The notes beneath the pieces are model-generated. The model searched no databases. It worked only from the letters and a program-made list of their open reading frames with translations, and had not been told where the DNA came from. A DNA stretch of 64,000 bases, from NCBI GenBank assembly GCA_002928875.1, contig PERO01000004.1, forward strand, positions 186,001-250,000, written 5' to 3'. The first letter of the stretch is position 1; every line of letters begins with the position of its first letter. Below, in pieces: positions 24,575-34,326 of this stretch. Source of the stretch: Methylobacterium sp. GTDB lineage: Bacteria > Pseudomonadota > Alphaproteobacteria > Rhizobiales > Beijerinckiaceae. A program made the translations under genes and the position numbers.

Positions 24575-27500
24575 TTACTCCGCGAGCACGCGCGTCGGCG
24601 GGAAGGTGATCTCCACCATCGTGCCCTCGCCGGGCTTCGAGGTGATGCCGAATTGCGCGCGATTCGCCTCCACCAGCGCCCGCGTGAGCGGCAGGCCGAG
24701 ACCCGTGCCCCCCTTCGCCCGGTCGCGCCCGACCTGACGGAACGGCTCCAGCGCCTGCTCGATCTCGTTCGCGGTCATGCCGATGCCGGTATCGCGAATG
24801 CGGATCGTCACCTCGCCCGTCGAGAGGAGCGAGGTCGAGACGATCACCTGCCCGCCCGCCTCGGTGAAGCGCGTGGCGTTCGAGAGCATGTTCAGCACGA
24901 TCTGCCGGATGGAGCGCTCGTCCGCGACGACAGGCGGCAGGGTCTGCGCCAGTTGCGTGCGCACCAGCACGCGGCTTTGCGTGGCCTGCGGCTGGATGAT
25001 CGCCACCGTGCTCCCCACGATCGCGTTGAGATCGGTGGCAGCGAAGTTCAGCTCCATCCGCCCCGCCTCGATCTTCGCGAGATCCAGCAGGTCGTTGACA
25101 AGGCTCACCACGTGCTGGCCCGAGGTGCGGATATCCCCCAGATATTCCTTGTACTTCGCGTTGCCGAGCGGGCCGAGCCGTTCGTCCTGCATCAATTCGG
25201 CGAAACCGATGATCGCGTTCATCGGCGTGCGGATCTCGTGGCTGATCTTCGCAAGGAAGTCGCTCTTCTTGGCATTCGCCATCTCGGCCGCCTGCCGCGC
25301 CTCGGTGAGGCCCGCTTCGGCCCGTTTCCAGGCGGTCATGTCGCGCAGAACGGCGCAGAAGCGCTGCGGGTCCTCGTCCGAGATGCGGCCGAGCGTCATG
25401 AAGAGCGGAATGCGACCGCCCTTCTTCTCCCGGCCCGAAATCTCCCGGCCATCGTTGAAGATCGACCGCATGCCCGAGGCACTGCGCATGCCCTCGAGAT
25501 AATCCAGCGCTTCCGCCTGGCTGTCGCGGTGCAGGAACTGCGTGAAGCTCTCGCCCACCATCTCGTTCTCGTCGATGCCGAACAGGGCCTGCGCCGCCCC
25601 GTTGAGCCCGAGGATCGTCCCCTTCTCGTCGAGGATGGCGACGCCATCGGTCGCGGTGTCGAGGATCGCGCGCAGTTCGGCGATGTCGGCCCGGGCGCGC
25701 TTGAGATCCTGCGCGACGCCGCGCAAAGCCTTGCCCTGTTCCAGTTCCACCGCACGGCGCATCGAAATGAGCGTGGCCGGCGCGCCTTCCCATTCGATCA
25801 GCTGGAGATGGGCGTCGACCGGCATCATTTCGCCATCCCGGCTCGTGAGAACCACGGTGTCGATCGCGCCACCGGAATCACGCGGGCGCACGCCCTTGCG
25901 GAAGATCGCCCGCGCGCCCTGCTCGTCGCGGAACTGCGCGAGATCGGCATAGCCGGTGAGATCCAGCAAGGTGCGGTTGGCGAACAGCGCCTCGTCGCCG
26001 CGCAGCACCAGCAGGCCGATCGGCAGCCGGTCCAGCAGATCGGCGGGAGCGCCGTTGCCCGCCTGCGGGGTTGGGGCGGGGGCGGGCTCGCCAGCGGGCA
26101 GCGATTCCGGCTCGGTCCTATCCGGGGAGGCGGGCAAATTGGCGGAGGGAGGCGCCGGCGTGTCCGGCATGTCCTCGTCGAAGCGAGCACCGAGCGCCTT
26201 GGCGATTTCGCGGAAGGCATTGCGCTCGGACATCGAGAGCCCCTGCCGCTTGAAGCCGGGCAAGGGTTGCGTGGGTTGCCCGGTGCGCAGCGAGACGATC
26301 TTCTGCGCGTCATCCGACGGTTCGGCGGGCTTCGCCGGCGTTGGCGCCGGCATGGCATCCCGGACCTGATCGCGCACGAAGGCTTCGAGATCGGCCGCGA
26401 CCGTCTCGAGCGTCACGCCGTCCCCGGATGGCGTATCCGCCGCCGGCTTTTCATCGTCGCGTTGTTCCTCCGCGGTCTCGACGCGATCCGGCGAAGGGGC
26501 TGCGGGTTCGTGGAGGTCCGTCGTCACGGGTTCGTCCGTCATCGCGGGCGCTGGCATGTCCGTGGCCATGGATTCGACGGCGACCGGCGGTTCGGCTTCG
26601 GCATCTTCCACCGGATCGACCGGCGATACGGCATCAGCCTCGGCTGGCGGCGATTCGTTGGCCGGGGCGGCCTCGACCATTGTCTGATCGATCGAGGCCT
26701 CATCGATCGGGGCCTGATCGATCGGGGCTTCATCGATCCTCGCCTGATCGATGCGGCACAAACCGAAACCGGAGAAGCCAGTCAGGCCGTCCTGAACGCT
26801 CACCAGGGGCAGCGCGGACAGGTCGATCGGCACGAAGGCCCGGCCACCATCGACCGGCCAGACCACGCGGATGCCTGAAAAGGTTTCACCGGCGGCAAGG
26901 GCCTCGGCCACAAGGCCGGCGGCGGCATCGTCATGCGGGCGCAGGGCATCCGGCAGGAGCTGGCCCTCGATCGCGGCAGCGGCAGCGCCGACGGTCTCGG
27001 CGAGCGGCGGCGTCACGTTCAGGACACGACCGGCCGCATCCAGCGCGAACAGGAAGCGCCGGGACCGGCGCTCCGCCTCGGGGGCCGCCAGCCAGGCCGG
27101 AGCCGGGGCGACAGGCCCGGGCAAGGCCACCGCGACGGGATGCGGCGCCGGATCGGGTTGATCGGAGCCCGTCGCCTCCACGGGCGCGGGCTGTGCCTCC
27201 ACCGGTGCGGGTCGTCGCTCCGGTTCGGCAACACGCAGGATGGCCGGCCAGGTCTCGGGCTCGGTCGGCTTCGGTTCCGCTTCGAGGAAGACGACGATCA
27301 GGCCCGCTTCGCCATCCGCGAGGGTGAGCCGGCGGCAACCGGCCAGGCGCATCACGCCGCGAAATCCCACGAAGAAGCGCAGGCGCTCGAGGCCGGGTTG
27401 GGGGGAGGGCGCATCGGCGAGCCGCGCCATGAGGCGCTGGGTGCCGGGCGCGGAAGCCGGCAGGCCGCGCTGCATCAGGGTGTCGAGCGGCAGGCCAAGG

Positions 27501-27649
27501 CTGGCCGCTGCTGCCGCGTTGGCCCAGAGCAGCCCGCCGGGGGCGAGCAGCAGCGCGCCTTCCCGCAGACTCGCGAGCAGCGCCGCGGCCTCAGCCCCGA
27601 GCCTTTTGGCCAGATCTTGCTCGTCTTCGGTCGCACGATCGCCCGTCAT
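24575..27649 (-). CDS. PdhS/DivJ/PleC-family cell-cycle histidine kinase
   Basis: A 1024-residue soluble kinase with no membrane helix. An N-terminal PAS-like region is followed by a long acidic, Pro/Ala-rich linker (about 300-500), two PAS domains (about 530-640 and 660-770), HisKA with His804 (HEIRTPMNAIIGF), and HATPase (NMLSNATRFTEAG, RDTGIGM, KGGTGLGLPL). The segment ERLGPLGNAKYKEYLGDI and LVNDLLDLAKIEAG is typical of kinases that act on DivK/PleD. Length and soluble layout match PdhS of Brucella, which localises to the old cell pole and controls division. The linker includes tandem DQAPI/DEAPI repeats. Assignment within the DivJ/PleC/PdhS set is by architecture. Confidence 0.82.
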   Translation of the reverse strand: MTGDRATEDEQDLAKRLGAEAAALLASLREGALLLAPGGLLWANAAAAASLGLPLDTLMQRGLPASAPGTQRLMARLADAPSPQPGLERLRFFVGFRGVMRLAGCRRLTLADGEAGLIVVFLEAEPKPTEPETWPAILRVAEPERRPAPVEAQPAPVEATGSDQPDPAPHPVAVALPGPVAPAPAWLAAPEAERRSRRFLFALDAAGRVLNVTPPLAETVGAAAAAIEGQLLPDALRPHDDAAAGLVAEALAAGETFSGIRVVWPVDGGRAFVPIDLSALPLVSVQDGLTGFSGFGLCRIDQARIDEAPIDQAPIDEASIDQTMVEAAPANESPPAEADAVSPVDPVEDAEAEPPVAVESMATDMPAPAMTDEPVTTDLHEPAAPSPDRVETAEEQRDDEKPAADTPSGDGVTLETVAADLEAFVRDQVRDAMPAPTPAKPAEPSDDAQKIVSLRTGQPTQPLPGFKRQGLSMSERNAFREIAKALGARFDEDMPDTPAPPSANLPASPDRTEPESLPAGEPAPAPTPQAGNGAPADLLDRLPIGLLVLRGDEALFANRTLLDLTGYADLAQFRDEQGARAIFRKGVRPRDSGGAIDTVVLTSRDGEMMPVDAHLQLIEWEGAPATLISMRRAVELEQGKALRGVAQDLKRARADIAELRAILDTATDGVAILDEKGTILGLNGAAQALFGIDENEMVGESFTQFLHRDSQAEALDYLEGMRSASGMRSIFNDGREISGREKKGGRIPLFMTLGRISDEDPQRFCAVLRDMTAWKRAEAGLTEARQAAEMANAKKSDFLAKISHEIRTPMNAIIGFAELMQDERLGPLGNAKYKEYLGDIRTSGQHVVSLVNDLLDLAKIEAGRMELNFAATDLNAIVGSTVAIIQPQATQSRVLVRTQLAQTLPPVVADERSIRQIVLNMLSNATRFTEAGGQVIVSTSLLSTGEVTIRIRDTGIGMTANEIEQALEPFRQVGRDRAKGGTGLGLPLTRALVEANRAQFGITSKPGEGTMVEITFPPTRVLAE
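26684..26755 (-). repeat. 15-bp tandem repeat in the PdhS-like kinase linker
   Basis: About five units of a 15-bp repeat (gatcgatcggggcct-like) encode DQARI, DEAPI, DQAPI, DEASI and DQTMV in the disordered linker. The unit contains overlapping GATCGAT and GATC sequences. Confidence 0.85.
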
Positions 27650-27890
27650 ACCAACCTCTCGCCGGCCCCCTGCTCTGCATCAGGCCATCTTGACCGAACG
27701 CTGCCCCATTCTGAAACAGCTCTTTACGATTTTTCAATAAATCTGGTGGCGAGCAAGTTCCATGCGGGGCGTGCTTCTCCCACCGGAAAAGCGGAAACAT
27801 CCTTAACGCGCGGGGTGGAACGGTGCTACGGTTGTCGCGTTCAGGGAAAATCGACGCGGGCGGCCCCGCTGGCCCGAAAAGGAGAACGAC

Positions 27891-28364
27891 ATGGTCAATG
27901 GACAGCCCTTCAACGTGCCGGATGAGGTACGCGAGGCGATGGACAGCAGCGTCAAACAGGCCAGGACCGGTTTCGAGAAGATGATGCAGGCCGCCGACGA
28001 AGCCGCGCGCGGCCTCGATGAAAAGGCCGGCAACGCCCAGAAGCAGGCGCTGGACATCCGTCGCAAGGCGATGGCCTTCACCGAGCAGAACGTGAATGCC
28101 GCCTTCGAACTCGCGACCCGGCTCGTGCGCGCGAAGTCGATGGATGAGGTGCTGAAGCTTCAGACCGAATACATGACGCAGAGCTTCGCGGCCTTGCGCG
28201 GCCAGATCCAGGATGCCGGCCAGACGCTCCAGGCGCATACCCGCGCCGCCGCCGCCGAAATCGTGAGCGAAACCCGCAAGGCGCAGGATCAGGCCCGCGA
28301 CGCTGTCGAGAAGACGGTCGCGGCCGCCAAGGATGCCGCCGCGAAGGCAGCGCGCAAGAAGTAA
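27891..28364 (+). CDS. Phasin family protein
   Basis: A 157-residue, almost entirely helical protein with the alphaproteobacterial phasin_2 pattern: NVPDEVREAMDSSVKQARTG, then ALDIRRKAMAFTEQNVNAAF and AKSMDEVLKLQTEYM. It ends in an Ala/Lys-rich tail (AAAKDAAAKAARKK). It would coat PHA granules. A GGAG site precedes the ATG (aaaaggagaacgac). Unlike the other phasin in this window, I see no TGC-N3-GCACAA box upstream in the 241-bp gap. A terminator follows. Confidence 0.88.
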   Translation: MVNGQPFNVPDEVREAMDSSVKQARTGFEKMMQAADEAARGLDEKAGNAQKQALDIRRKAMAFTEQNVNAAFELATRLVRAKSMDEVLKLQTEYMTQSFAALRGQIQDAGQTLQAHTRAAAAEIVSETRKAQDQARDAVEKTVAAAKDAAAKAARKK

Positions 28365-28393
28365 GCGCCGCGGCGCCTCCCGGCATGGCAGAA

Positions 28394-28414
28394 AGCCGGG
28401 CGGCTAGCCCGGCT
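28394..28414. terminator. Shared terminator between phasin and hemA
   Basis: Perfect 8-bp stem AGCCGGGC (28394-28401) and GCCCGGCT (28407-28414) with loop GGCTA, between two convergent genes. The T-rich side is weak in both directions (ctcttcc on plus; tttctgcc on minus). Confidence 0.6.
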
Positions 28415-28424
28415 CTTCCGTCGC

Positions 28425-29663
28425 CTATTCCGCCGCGAGGCGATGCCGGACCTCGCCTCGTTCGAGCCCGAGCGCATCGAACACATCGACCAGCGCGCCG
28501 ACGAGATCCTCGATCATCGCGTCGGTGTGGAACGGCGTCGGCGTCACGCGCAGGCGCTCGGTGCCGCGCGGCACGGTGGGGTAGTTGATCGGCTGGATGT
28601 AGAGATCGTGATGGGTGAGCAGCCGATCGCTCGCCTGCTTCGCCTTTGCGGAATCGCAGATCATCACCGGCACAATATGGGTCGGGTTGTCGAGCACGGG
28701 GATGCCGGCCGCGGCGAGACGGGTCTTGAGCCGCGTCACCTGCCGGCGCTGGGCGAGGCGCTCGGCACCCGATTGCTTCAGATGCCGGATGGAGGCGCGG
28801 GCCGCCGCCGCGACGGGCGGGGGCAGGGCCGTGGTGAAGATGAAACCCTGTGCGGTGGAGCGCACGGCATCCACCACCTCGCGGCTCGCGGCGATATAGC
28901 CGCCGAAGCAGCCGAAGCCCTTGCCGAGCGTGCCCTGGATCACGTCGAGTTCGCCCATCGTGCCGGTTTCCTCGGCATAGCCGGCGCCCCGCTGGCCATA
29001 GAGGCCGACGGCATGAACCTCGTCGATATAGGTCATCGCGCCATGGCGGCGGGCCAGAGCGCAGATCTCGCCGATGGGTGCGACATCGCCATCCATCGAA
29101 TAGACGCTTTCGAAGACGATCAGCTTCGGACGCTCCGGCGCGAGCCCTGCCAGCAGGGTTTCGAGCGCTGCGAGATCGTTATGCGGGAAGATCACCCGCT
29201 CGCGGTTCGCGCGGCGCACGCCCTCGATCATGGAATTGTGGTTCTCGCGATCCGACAGGATCACGCAATCGGGCAAAGCGCCCGCAATGGCGGCGATCGC
29301 CGACTGGTTCGCGACATAGCCCGAGGAGAAGACGAGCGCGGCTTCCTTGCCATGCAGGTCGGCCAGTTCCTCCTCCAGCGCCACGATGGCCGAGGAATTG
29401 CCCGAGATGTTGCGCGTGCCGCCCGCGCCCACCGAGCCGTTTTCGGCGGCGTCGACCATCGCCGCGATCACATCCGGGTGGCGGCCCATGCCGAGATAAT
29501 CGTTCGTGCACCAGACCGTCACCTCCCGGGGGCCCGCCGGCCCGTTCCAGGTGGCGAAGGGAAAACGGGCGCTGTCGCGGGCGATTTCCTGGAACACGCG
29601 GTAGCGGCTCTCGCTTTCCAGCGTCTGCCGCACGGCGCGGAAGGCTTTCGAATAATCGTACAA
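28425..29663 (-). CDS. hemA: 5-aminolevulinate synthase HemA
   Basis: PLP enzyme that condenses glycine with succinyl-CoA to give 5-aminolevulinate, the first step of haem synthesis in alphaproteobacteria. The conserved core is complete: [48 protein letters not shown]-lysine in [15 protein letters not shown], and [18 protein letters not shown]. Homologues start with a DY(S/K)-F segment, which here follows a TTG at 29663 (LYDYSKAF) with AGAGGA ten bases upstream; 412 residues result. TTG at 29669 and ATG at 29729 are alternatives, the latter adding 22 residues without family similarity. Confidence 0.93.
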   Translation of the reverse strand: MYDYSKAFRAVRQTLESESRYRVFQEIARDSARFPFATWNGPAGPREVTVWCTNDYLGMGRHPDVIAAMVDAAENGSVGAGGTRNISGNSSAIVALEEELADLHGKEAALVFSSGYVANQSAIAAIAGALPDCVILSDRENHNSMIEGVRRANRERVIFPHNDLAALETLLAGLAPERPKLIVFESVYSMDGDVAPIGEICALARRHGAMTYIDEVHAVGLYGQRGAGYAEETGTMGELDVIQGTLGKGFGCFGGYIAASREVVDAVRSTAQGFIFTTALPPPVAAAARASIRHLKQSGAERLAQRRQVTRLKTRLAAAGIPVLDNPTHIVPVMICDSAKAKQASDRLLTHHDLYIQPINYPTVPRGTERLRVTPTPFHTDAMIEDLVGALVDVFDALGLERGEVRHRLAAE

Positions 29664-29785
29664 GGCCAACCAGTCCTCTGTGGTGCTCGCGGACGAGCGG
29701 AACGCGTTCGTGCCCAGTCTTGCTTCCATACGGGGCCTTGGGCATTGACTCCGCGCAAGCGCAACCCGGGTGGAGAAAGGCGGCA

Positions 29786-29959
29786 ATGAGCGGAAAGGTC
29801 AAGACCGGGCAATCCGGTAAGGAGCGCGCGGCGCGCCTCGCGCAAGCCCTGCGCGACAATTTGCGCAAGCGAAAGGAGCAGGCCCGCCAGCGGAGAGAGC
29901 CCGACGACGTTGCCACAGTTCCGCCTCGCGAAGCCGACAAGGGAGGGAAAGACGGCTGA
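29786..29959 (+). CDS. Small basic conserved protein upstream of murA
   Basis: A 57-residue, highly charged protein ([20 protein letters not shown] and a [19 protein letters not shown] tail), predicted as one amphipathic helix plus a disordered end. The ATG at 29786 is preceded by GGAGAAAGG. It lies 70 bp before murA in the same direction. As I recall, similar short Arg/Lys-rich proteins precede murA in other Rhizobiales, which supports it as real. Function unknown. Confidence 0.7.
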   Translation: MSGKVKTGQSGKERAARLAQALRDNLRKRKEQARQRREPDDVATVPPREADKGGKDG

Positions 29960-30029
29960 GCCATCCGCGCGTTTGCCATTCCGGCCCTGCCGTGGCAGAC
30001 CGTCGCAACCCGAACGAGGAGAGAGCTTC

Positions 30030-31319
30030 ATGGATCGAATCAGGATCGTGGGCGGCGCCAAACTGAACGGCACGATCCCGATTTCCGGCGCGAAGAACGC
30101 GGCCCTGCCGCTGATGATCGCGAGCCTTCTCACCCCCGAAACGCTCGTGCTGGAGAACGTGCCACGCCTCTCGGATGTGCGGATGCTGAAGCGCATCCTC
30201 GGCAACCACGGCGTGGACGTGATGGTCGCCGGCAAGCGCGCCGGCACGCGCGAGGAAGACGGCGAGACGGTGAAACTCAACGCCGGCACGATCGTCGACA
30301 CCACCGCGCCCTACGAGATGGTCTCGCAGATGCGTGCGAGCTTCTGGGTCATCGCGCCGTTGCTGGCCCGGATGGGGGAGGCGAAGGTGTCGCTGCCGGG
30401 CGGTTGCGCCATCGGCACGCGCCCCGTCGATCTCCTGCTGATGGCGCTCGAGAAGCTCGGCGCCGACATCGAGATCGAGGGCGGCTATGTGATCGCGAAG
30501 GCGAAGAAGGGCCTCAGGGGCGGCGAGATCGATTTCCCGAAGGTCACGGTCGGCGGCACGCATACGGCGCTGATGGCCGCCGTGCTCGCCCAGGGCACGA
30601 GCGTGATCCGCAACGCCGCGCGCGAGCCGGAAGTGGGCGATCTCGCGCGCTGCCTCGTGAAGATGGGTGCGAAGATTTCCGGCATCGACAGCGCGACGCT
30701 GGAAGTCGTCGGCGTCGGGTCGCTGCATGGGGCCAATCATCGCGTGCTGCCCGATCGCATCGAGGCCGGCACCTATGCCTTCGCGGCGGCGATGGCGGGC
30801 GGTGACGTGACTCTCACCGATGTGCAGGCGCCGCTGCTGCAATCCGCGCTCGATCGTCTCGCCGAGGCCGGTGCCACCGTGACAAATGATGCGAATTCCA
30901 TCCGCATTCGTCGCAATGGCAACGGCATCGCGCCGGTGAGCCTCGAGACGGAAGCCTTCCCCGGCTTCCCCACCGATCTGCAGGCCCAGTTCATGGCGCT
31001 GATGACGAAGGCCAATGGCACCGCGCGCATCACCGAGACGATTTTCGAGAATCGCTTCATGCACGTGCAGGAACTGGCGCGATTCGGCGCGCGCATCCGC
31101 CTCGATGGCGACACCGCCATCGTCGAGGGATCGCCCGTTCTGAAGGGCGCGCCGGTAATGGCGACCGACCTGCGCGCTTCGGTGAGCCTCGTGATCGCGG
31201 CCCTGGCCGCGGAAGGCGAGACGATGATCAACCGCGTCTATCATCTCGATCGCGGCTTCGAGCAGCTGGAGACCAAGCTCCAGCGTTGCGGGGCTGAGGT
31301 CGAGCGCATCCGGGCCTGA
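30030..31319 (+). CDS. murA: UDP-N-acetylglucosamine 1-carboxyvinyltransferase MurA
   Basis: A 429-residue cytoplasmic enzyme adding enolpyruvate to UDP-GlcNAc, the first committed step of peptidoglycan synthesis and the fosfomycin target. The start [20 protein letters not shown] and the KNAALPLM segment are typical. The fosfomycin-sensitive active-site cysteine is present at residue 126 in [21 protein letters not shown] precedes the ATG at 30030. Length is normal. A terminator follows. Confidence 0.97.
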   Translation: MDRIRIVGGAKLNGTIPISGAKNAALPLMIASLLTPETLVLENVPRLSDVRMLKRILGNHGVDVMVAGKRAGTREEDGETVKLNAGTIVDTTAPYEMVSQMRASFWVIAPLLARMGEAKVSLPGGCAIGTRPVDLLLMALEKLGADIEIEGGYVIAKAKKGLRGGEIDFPKVTVGGTHTALMAAVLAQGTSVIRNAAREPEVGDLARCLVKMGAKISGIDSATLEVVGVGSLHGANHRVLPDRIEAGTYAFAAAMAGGDVTLTDVQAPLLQSALDRLAEAGATVTNDANSIRIRRNGNGIAPVSLETEAFPGFPTDLQAQFMALMTKANGTARITETIFENRFMHVQELARFGARIRLDGDTAIVEGSPVLKGAPVMATDLRASVSLVIAALAAEGETMINRVYHLDRGFEQLETKLQRCGAEVERIRA

Positions 31320-31368
31320 GGCGGGATCGGATGCGCGATCATCCCCTGTAACGGGATATTCCCATGAA

Positions 31369-31392
31369 AAAGGGCGCCGCCGGGCGCCCTTT
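31369..31392. terminator. Bidirectional terminator between murA and a convergent secreted-protein gene
   Basis: Perfect 10-bp stem AAAGGGCGCC (31369-31378) and GGCGCCCTTT (31383-31392) with a 4-nt loop. The A/T flanks serve both strands (aaaaaggg on one side, cccttt on the other). Confidence 0.85.
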
Positions 31393-31418
31393 GCTTGTCC
31401 GGAGGCAGCGAGATCGCC

Positions 31419-31844
31419 TCAATAGCGCACGTAGCCGCCCTTGCTGCCGAAGCCGGGGATGCGGCAGCGGCAGCCCGAACCGAGCGGGATGTAGCCGCCG
31501 ATATCGCATGAACCGCGCGACGTGACGCAGACCGAGCCGACAGCCGCGCGGCGGCGCGGGCGGGGATCATCGCCATAGCGATAATCCCGGTATCCGTAAT
31601 CCTCCTGCGGGCGCACGCGGCGGCGCGGGCGCAGGTCTTCCTCATAGACCGGGCCGCTATAGGGACGGCCGGACGGGCCGACATAATAGCCGCCGGGGCC
31701 CGGCACGGGCGTGTAACGCGGCGCGGGGTAGTAGCGCGGCGGTCCCGGTTCCACATAGATCTGGGCCATCGCGGTGCTTCCCGCGAAGATAAGCATCAGC
31801 ACCATGCCGGCGAGAAAGCGGGCGAAGCGGGTAGAAAACGACAT
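31419..31844 (-). CDS. Secreted Pro/Tyr/Arg-rich hypothetical protein
   Basis: A 141-residue protein with a clear signal peptide (FLAGMVLMLIFAGSTAMAQ, cleavage likely after AMA). A mature region rich in Pro, Tyr, Gly and Arg follows (PGPPRYYPAPRYTPVPGPGGYY), and a C-terminal part has four cysteines (SVCVTSRGSCDIGGYIPLG then GCRCRIPGFG). A GGAGGA site lies eight bases upstream of the ATG. The paired cysteines suggest two disulfides in the periplasm or outside. I do not recognise a named family; similar small exported proteins are common in Rhizobiales. Confidence 0.7.
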   Translation of the reverse strand: MSFSTRFARFLAGMVLMLIFAGSTAMAQIYVEPGPPRYYPAPRYTPVPGPGGYYVGPSGRPYSGPVYEEDLRPRRRVRPQEDYGYRDYRYGDDPRPRRRAAVGSVCVTSRGSCDIGGYIPLGSGCRCRIPGFGSKGGYVRY

Positions 31845-32075
31845 CCGACGGGTCCTCCGGGCAGGGGTCGCAGCAAACCGGCCAGACCCTTTGTCAGGTT
31901 ACCTTAACACGCCAAGCTGAAAAGCCCATGAACAGGAAAGGCCATGCTGCAGGAAGTGCGGGCAGGCCGTTTTCGCGCATTGCGGGCGCGCGCTCGGCCC
32001 GGTAACAGAGGGTTGCACCCGCTGGCGGCGGGCCTTGCGGATTCCTGATCGACCCGAGCGGACCTTGCACAGACC

Positions 32076-33371
32076 ATGGTGTTTCGGCTTTCCACTGAGG
32101 ATGCAGATTTCGAACCGCGCTTCCAGGCTCTTCTCGGGCTGAAGCGCGAGGTTTCGGAGGATGTGAACCGCGCGACGGAAGCCATCGTCGCCGATGTGCG
32201 CACCCGTGGCGATGCGGCGCTCGCCGAATATTCCCGGCGCTTCGACCGCATCGATTTCGGCGTGACGCCGATGCGCATCGGAGCCGGGGAACTCGAGGAA
32301 GCCCGTGCGCGCTGCGCGGCGGCCGATCTCGCGGCGCTGGAACTCGCGGCGGATCGCATCCGCCTCTATCACGAGCGGCAGAAGCCGGCGGATACCCGCT
32401 TCACCGACCCGCTCGGCGTTGAACTCGGCTGGCGCTGGACGGCGATTGCAGCCGTCGGCCTCTATGTGCCGGGCGGCTCGGCCAGCTACCCCTCCTCGGT
32501 GCTGATGAACGCCATTCCGGCAAAGGTCGCCGGTGTCCAGCGTGTCGTCATGGTGGTTCCGGCGCCCGATGGCCTTGTCTCGCCGCTGGTGCTGGCGGCG
32601 GCGCAGATCGGCGGGGTGGACGAGATCTACCGCATCGGTGGCGCGCAGGCCGTGGCCGCGCTCGCCTATGGCACGGAAACGATCCGGCCCGTGTTCAAGA
32701 TTGTCGGGCCCGGCAATGCCTATGTCGCGGCGGCGAAGCGGCTCGTTTTCGGGCAGGTCGGCATCGACATGATCGCCGGCCCCTCGGAAGTGGTAGTGAT
32801 CGCCGACAAAACGGCGCGGCCGGATTTCATCGCGGCGGATCTCCTCGCGCAGGCCGAACATGACGCCGCCTCGCAATCGATCCTCATCACGGACGATGCC
32901 GCTCTGGGCGAAGCCGTGGCGCGCGAGGTCGAGCGCCAGCTCGCGACGCTGCAGCGCCAGGCGATCGCCGTGGCGAGCTGGCGCGACAACGGTGCCGTGG
33001 TGCTGGTGAAGGACATGCCGGAGGCGGCAAGGCTGTCGGACCGGCTCGCGCCGGAGCATCTCGAGATCATGACCCGCGACCCGGATGCGGTGGCGGCTCT
33101 GGTGCGGGATGCGGGTGCCATCTTCCTCGGCGAGAACACGCCGGAAGCCATCGGCGATTATGTCGGGGGTTCGAACCATGTGCTGCCGACCGCACGCTCG
33201 GCGCGTTTCGCGTCAGGCCTTGGCGTGCTGGATTTCATGAAGCGCACTTCGCTGCTGCGCTGCGGGCCCGGACAGCTTCGCGCCATCGGCCCGGCGGCCG
33301 TGACCCTGGGCGAGGCCGAGGGCCTGCAGGCGCATGCGCGCTCCGTGGCCATGCGATTGGCGGGAGGGTGA
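32076..33371 (+). CDS. hisD: Histidinol dehydrogenase HisD
   Basis: A 431-residue zinc enzyme that performs the last two oxidations of histidine synthesis (L-histidinol to L-histidine). Signature stretches include [58 protein letters not shown] and [15 protein letters not shown], with the catalytic PEHLEI and [19 protein letters not shown]. It starts a cluster with UPF0262 and a phosphatase, 4 bp to the next gene. Other his genes are not in the window. Confidence 0.96.
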   Translation: MVFRLSTEDADFEPRFQALLGLKREVSEDVNRATEAIVADVRTRGDAALAEYSRRFDRIDFGVTPMRIGAGELEEARARCAAADLAALELAADRIRLYHERQKPADTRFTDPLGVELGWRWTAIAAVGLYVPGGSASYPSSVLMNAIPAKVAGVQRVVMVVPAPDGLVSPLVLAAAQIGGVDEIYRIGGAQAVAALAYGTETIRPVFKIVGPGNAYVAAAKRLVFGQVGIDMIAGPSEVVVIADKTARPDFIAADLLAQAEHDAASQSILITDDAALGEAVAREVERQLATLQRQAIAVASWRDNGAVVLVKDMPEAARLSDRLAPEHLEIMTRDPDAVAALVRDAGAIFLGENTPEAIGDYVGGSNHVLPTARSARFASGLGVLDFMKRTSLLRCGPGQLRAIGPAAVTLGEAEGLQAHARSVAMRLAGG

Positions 33372-33375
33372 GGCG

Positions 33376-33858
33376 ATGAGCGGCGCCGGCAAGAGGCTCG
33401 TCTCCATCACGCTCGACGAAGCCTCGATCGAGCGCGGCACGCCGGATCAGGAACACGAGCGCGCCATCGCCATCTACGATCTCATCGAGGAGAACCTCTT
33501 CGGCCCGCCGGGAGCGGAGGGGCCATTCGCCCTGCATCTCGGGCTCATTGCCGGGAAGCTCTCCTTCGATATTCGCCGCGCGGATGGCAGCCCGGTCGTG
33601 GTGCATCTTCTTTCGCTGTCGCCGTTCCGCAAGCAAATCAAGGACTATTTCCTGATCTGCGAGAGCTATTACGAAGCGATCCGGACCGCTTCGCCGGAGC
33701 GCATCGAGGCGATCGACATGGGCCGTCGCGGCGTGCACGACGAGGGCGCGAGCCTCGTGATGGAGCGGCTCGAAGGCAAGATCGAGATCGACCACAAGAC
33801 CGCGCGGCGGCTCTTCACCCTCATCGTTGCCCTGTCCTGGAAGGGACAGGATCGATGA
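33376..33858 (+). CDS. UPF0262 family protein
   Basis: A 160-residue protein of unknown function restricted largely to alphaproteobacteria, recognised by [38 protein letters not shown] and [20 protein letters not shown]. The ATG at 33376 follows GGTGAGGCG and lies 4 bp after hisD; its stop overlaps the phosphatase start (ATGA). Conserved placement between hisD and the phosphatase is a familiar Rhizobiales arrangement. Confidence 0.88.
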   Translation: MSGAGKRLVSITLDEASIERGTPDQEHERAIAIYDLIEENLFGPPGAEGPFALHLGLIAGKLSFDIRRADGSPVVVHLLSLSPFRKQIKDYFLICESYYEAIRTASPERIEAIDMGRRGVHDEGASLVMERLEGKIEIDHKTARRLFTLIVALSWKGQDR

Positions 33859-34316
33859 GCGCCGACAAACGTCCGCCGCTGCAGGCGGTGCTGTTCGTGT
33901 GTTCGCTGAACGCCGTGCGCTCGCCAATGGCGGAGGCCCTGTGCCGGAATCGCTACGGCCGGCAGATCTATGTCGATTCCGCCGGCCTTCGGAAAAGCGA
34001 TCGCGACCCCTTCATGCTCGCCGTCCTGCGCGAGGTCGGGATCGAATTCGAAAGCGACCAGCCGCAGGTTCTGGACGAGGTTGATTACGAGGGTGTCGAT
34101 CTCGTGATCACCCTGTCGCCCGAGGCCCAGGCCCGTGCCGAGACGATGCTGCGGGCCACCGCCGTCGAACTGCTCCACTGGCCGATCCCCGATGCGACGG
34201 AGGCTGGCGGCACGCGCGAACAGCGGCTTCATGCCTATCGTGAGGTGCGCGATCAGCTCGACCGGCTGATCCGCGACGAGATCGGCGGACGCCTGAAGGC
34301 GCGCGTCGCCCCGTGA
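33855..34316 (+). CDS. Low-molecular-weight protein-tyrosine-phosphatase-like protein
   Basis: A 153-residue protein with the LMW-PTP P-loop [17 protein letters not shown] (C-x5-R-S) near the N-terminus and the general-acid Asp region IPDATEAGG. It would hydrolyse phosphotyrosine in proteins, or act as an arsenate-reductase-like enzyme, which shares this fold. It overlaps UPF0262 by ATGA. In other Rhizobiales infA, maf and yacG follow this gene; here anmK lies convergent instead. Confidence 0.85.
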   Translation: MSADKRPPLQAVLFVCSLNAVRSPMAEALCRNRYGRQIYVDSAGLRKSDRDPFMLAVLREVGIEFESDQPQVLDEVDYEGVDLVITLSPEAQARAETMLRATAVELLHWPIPDATEAGGTREQRLHAYREVRDQLDRLIRDEIGGRLKARVAP

Positions 34317-34326
34317 GCGGGTGGGC

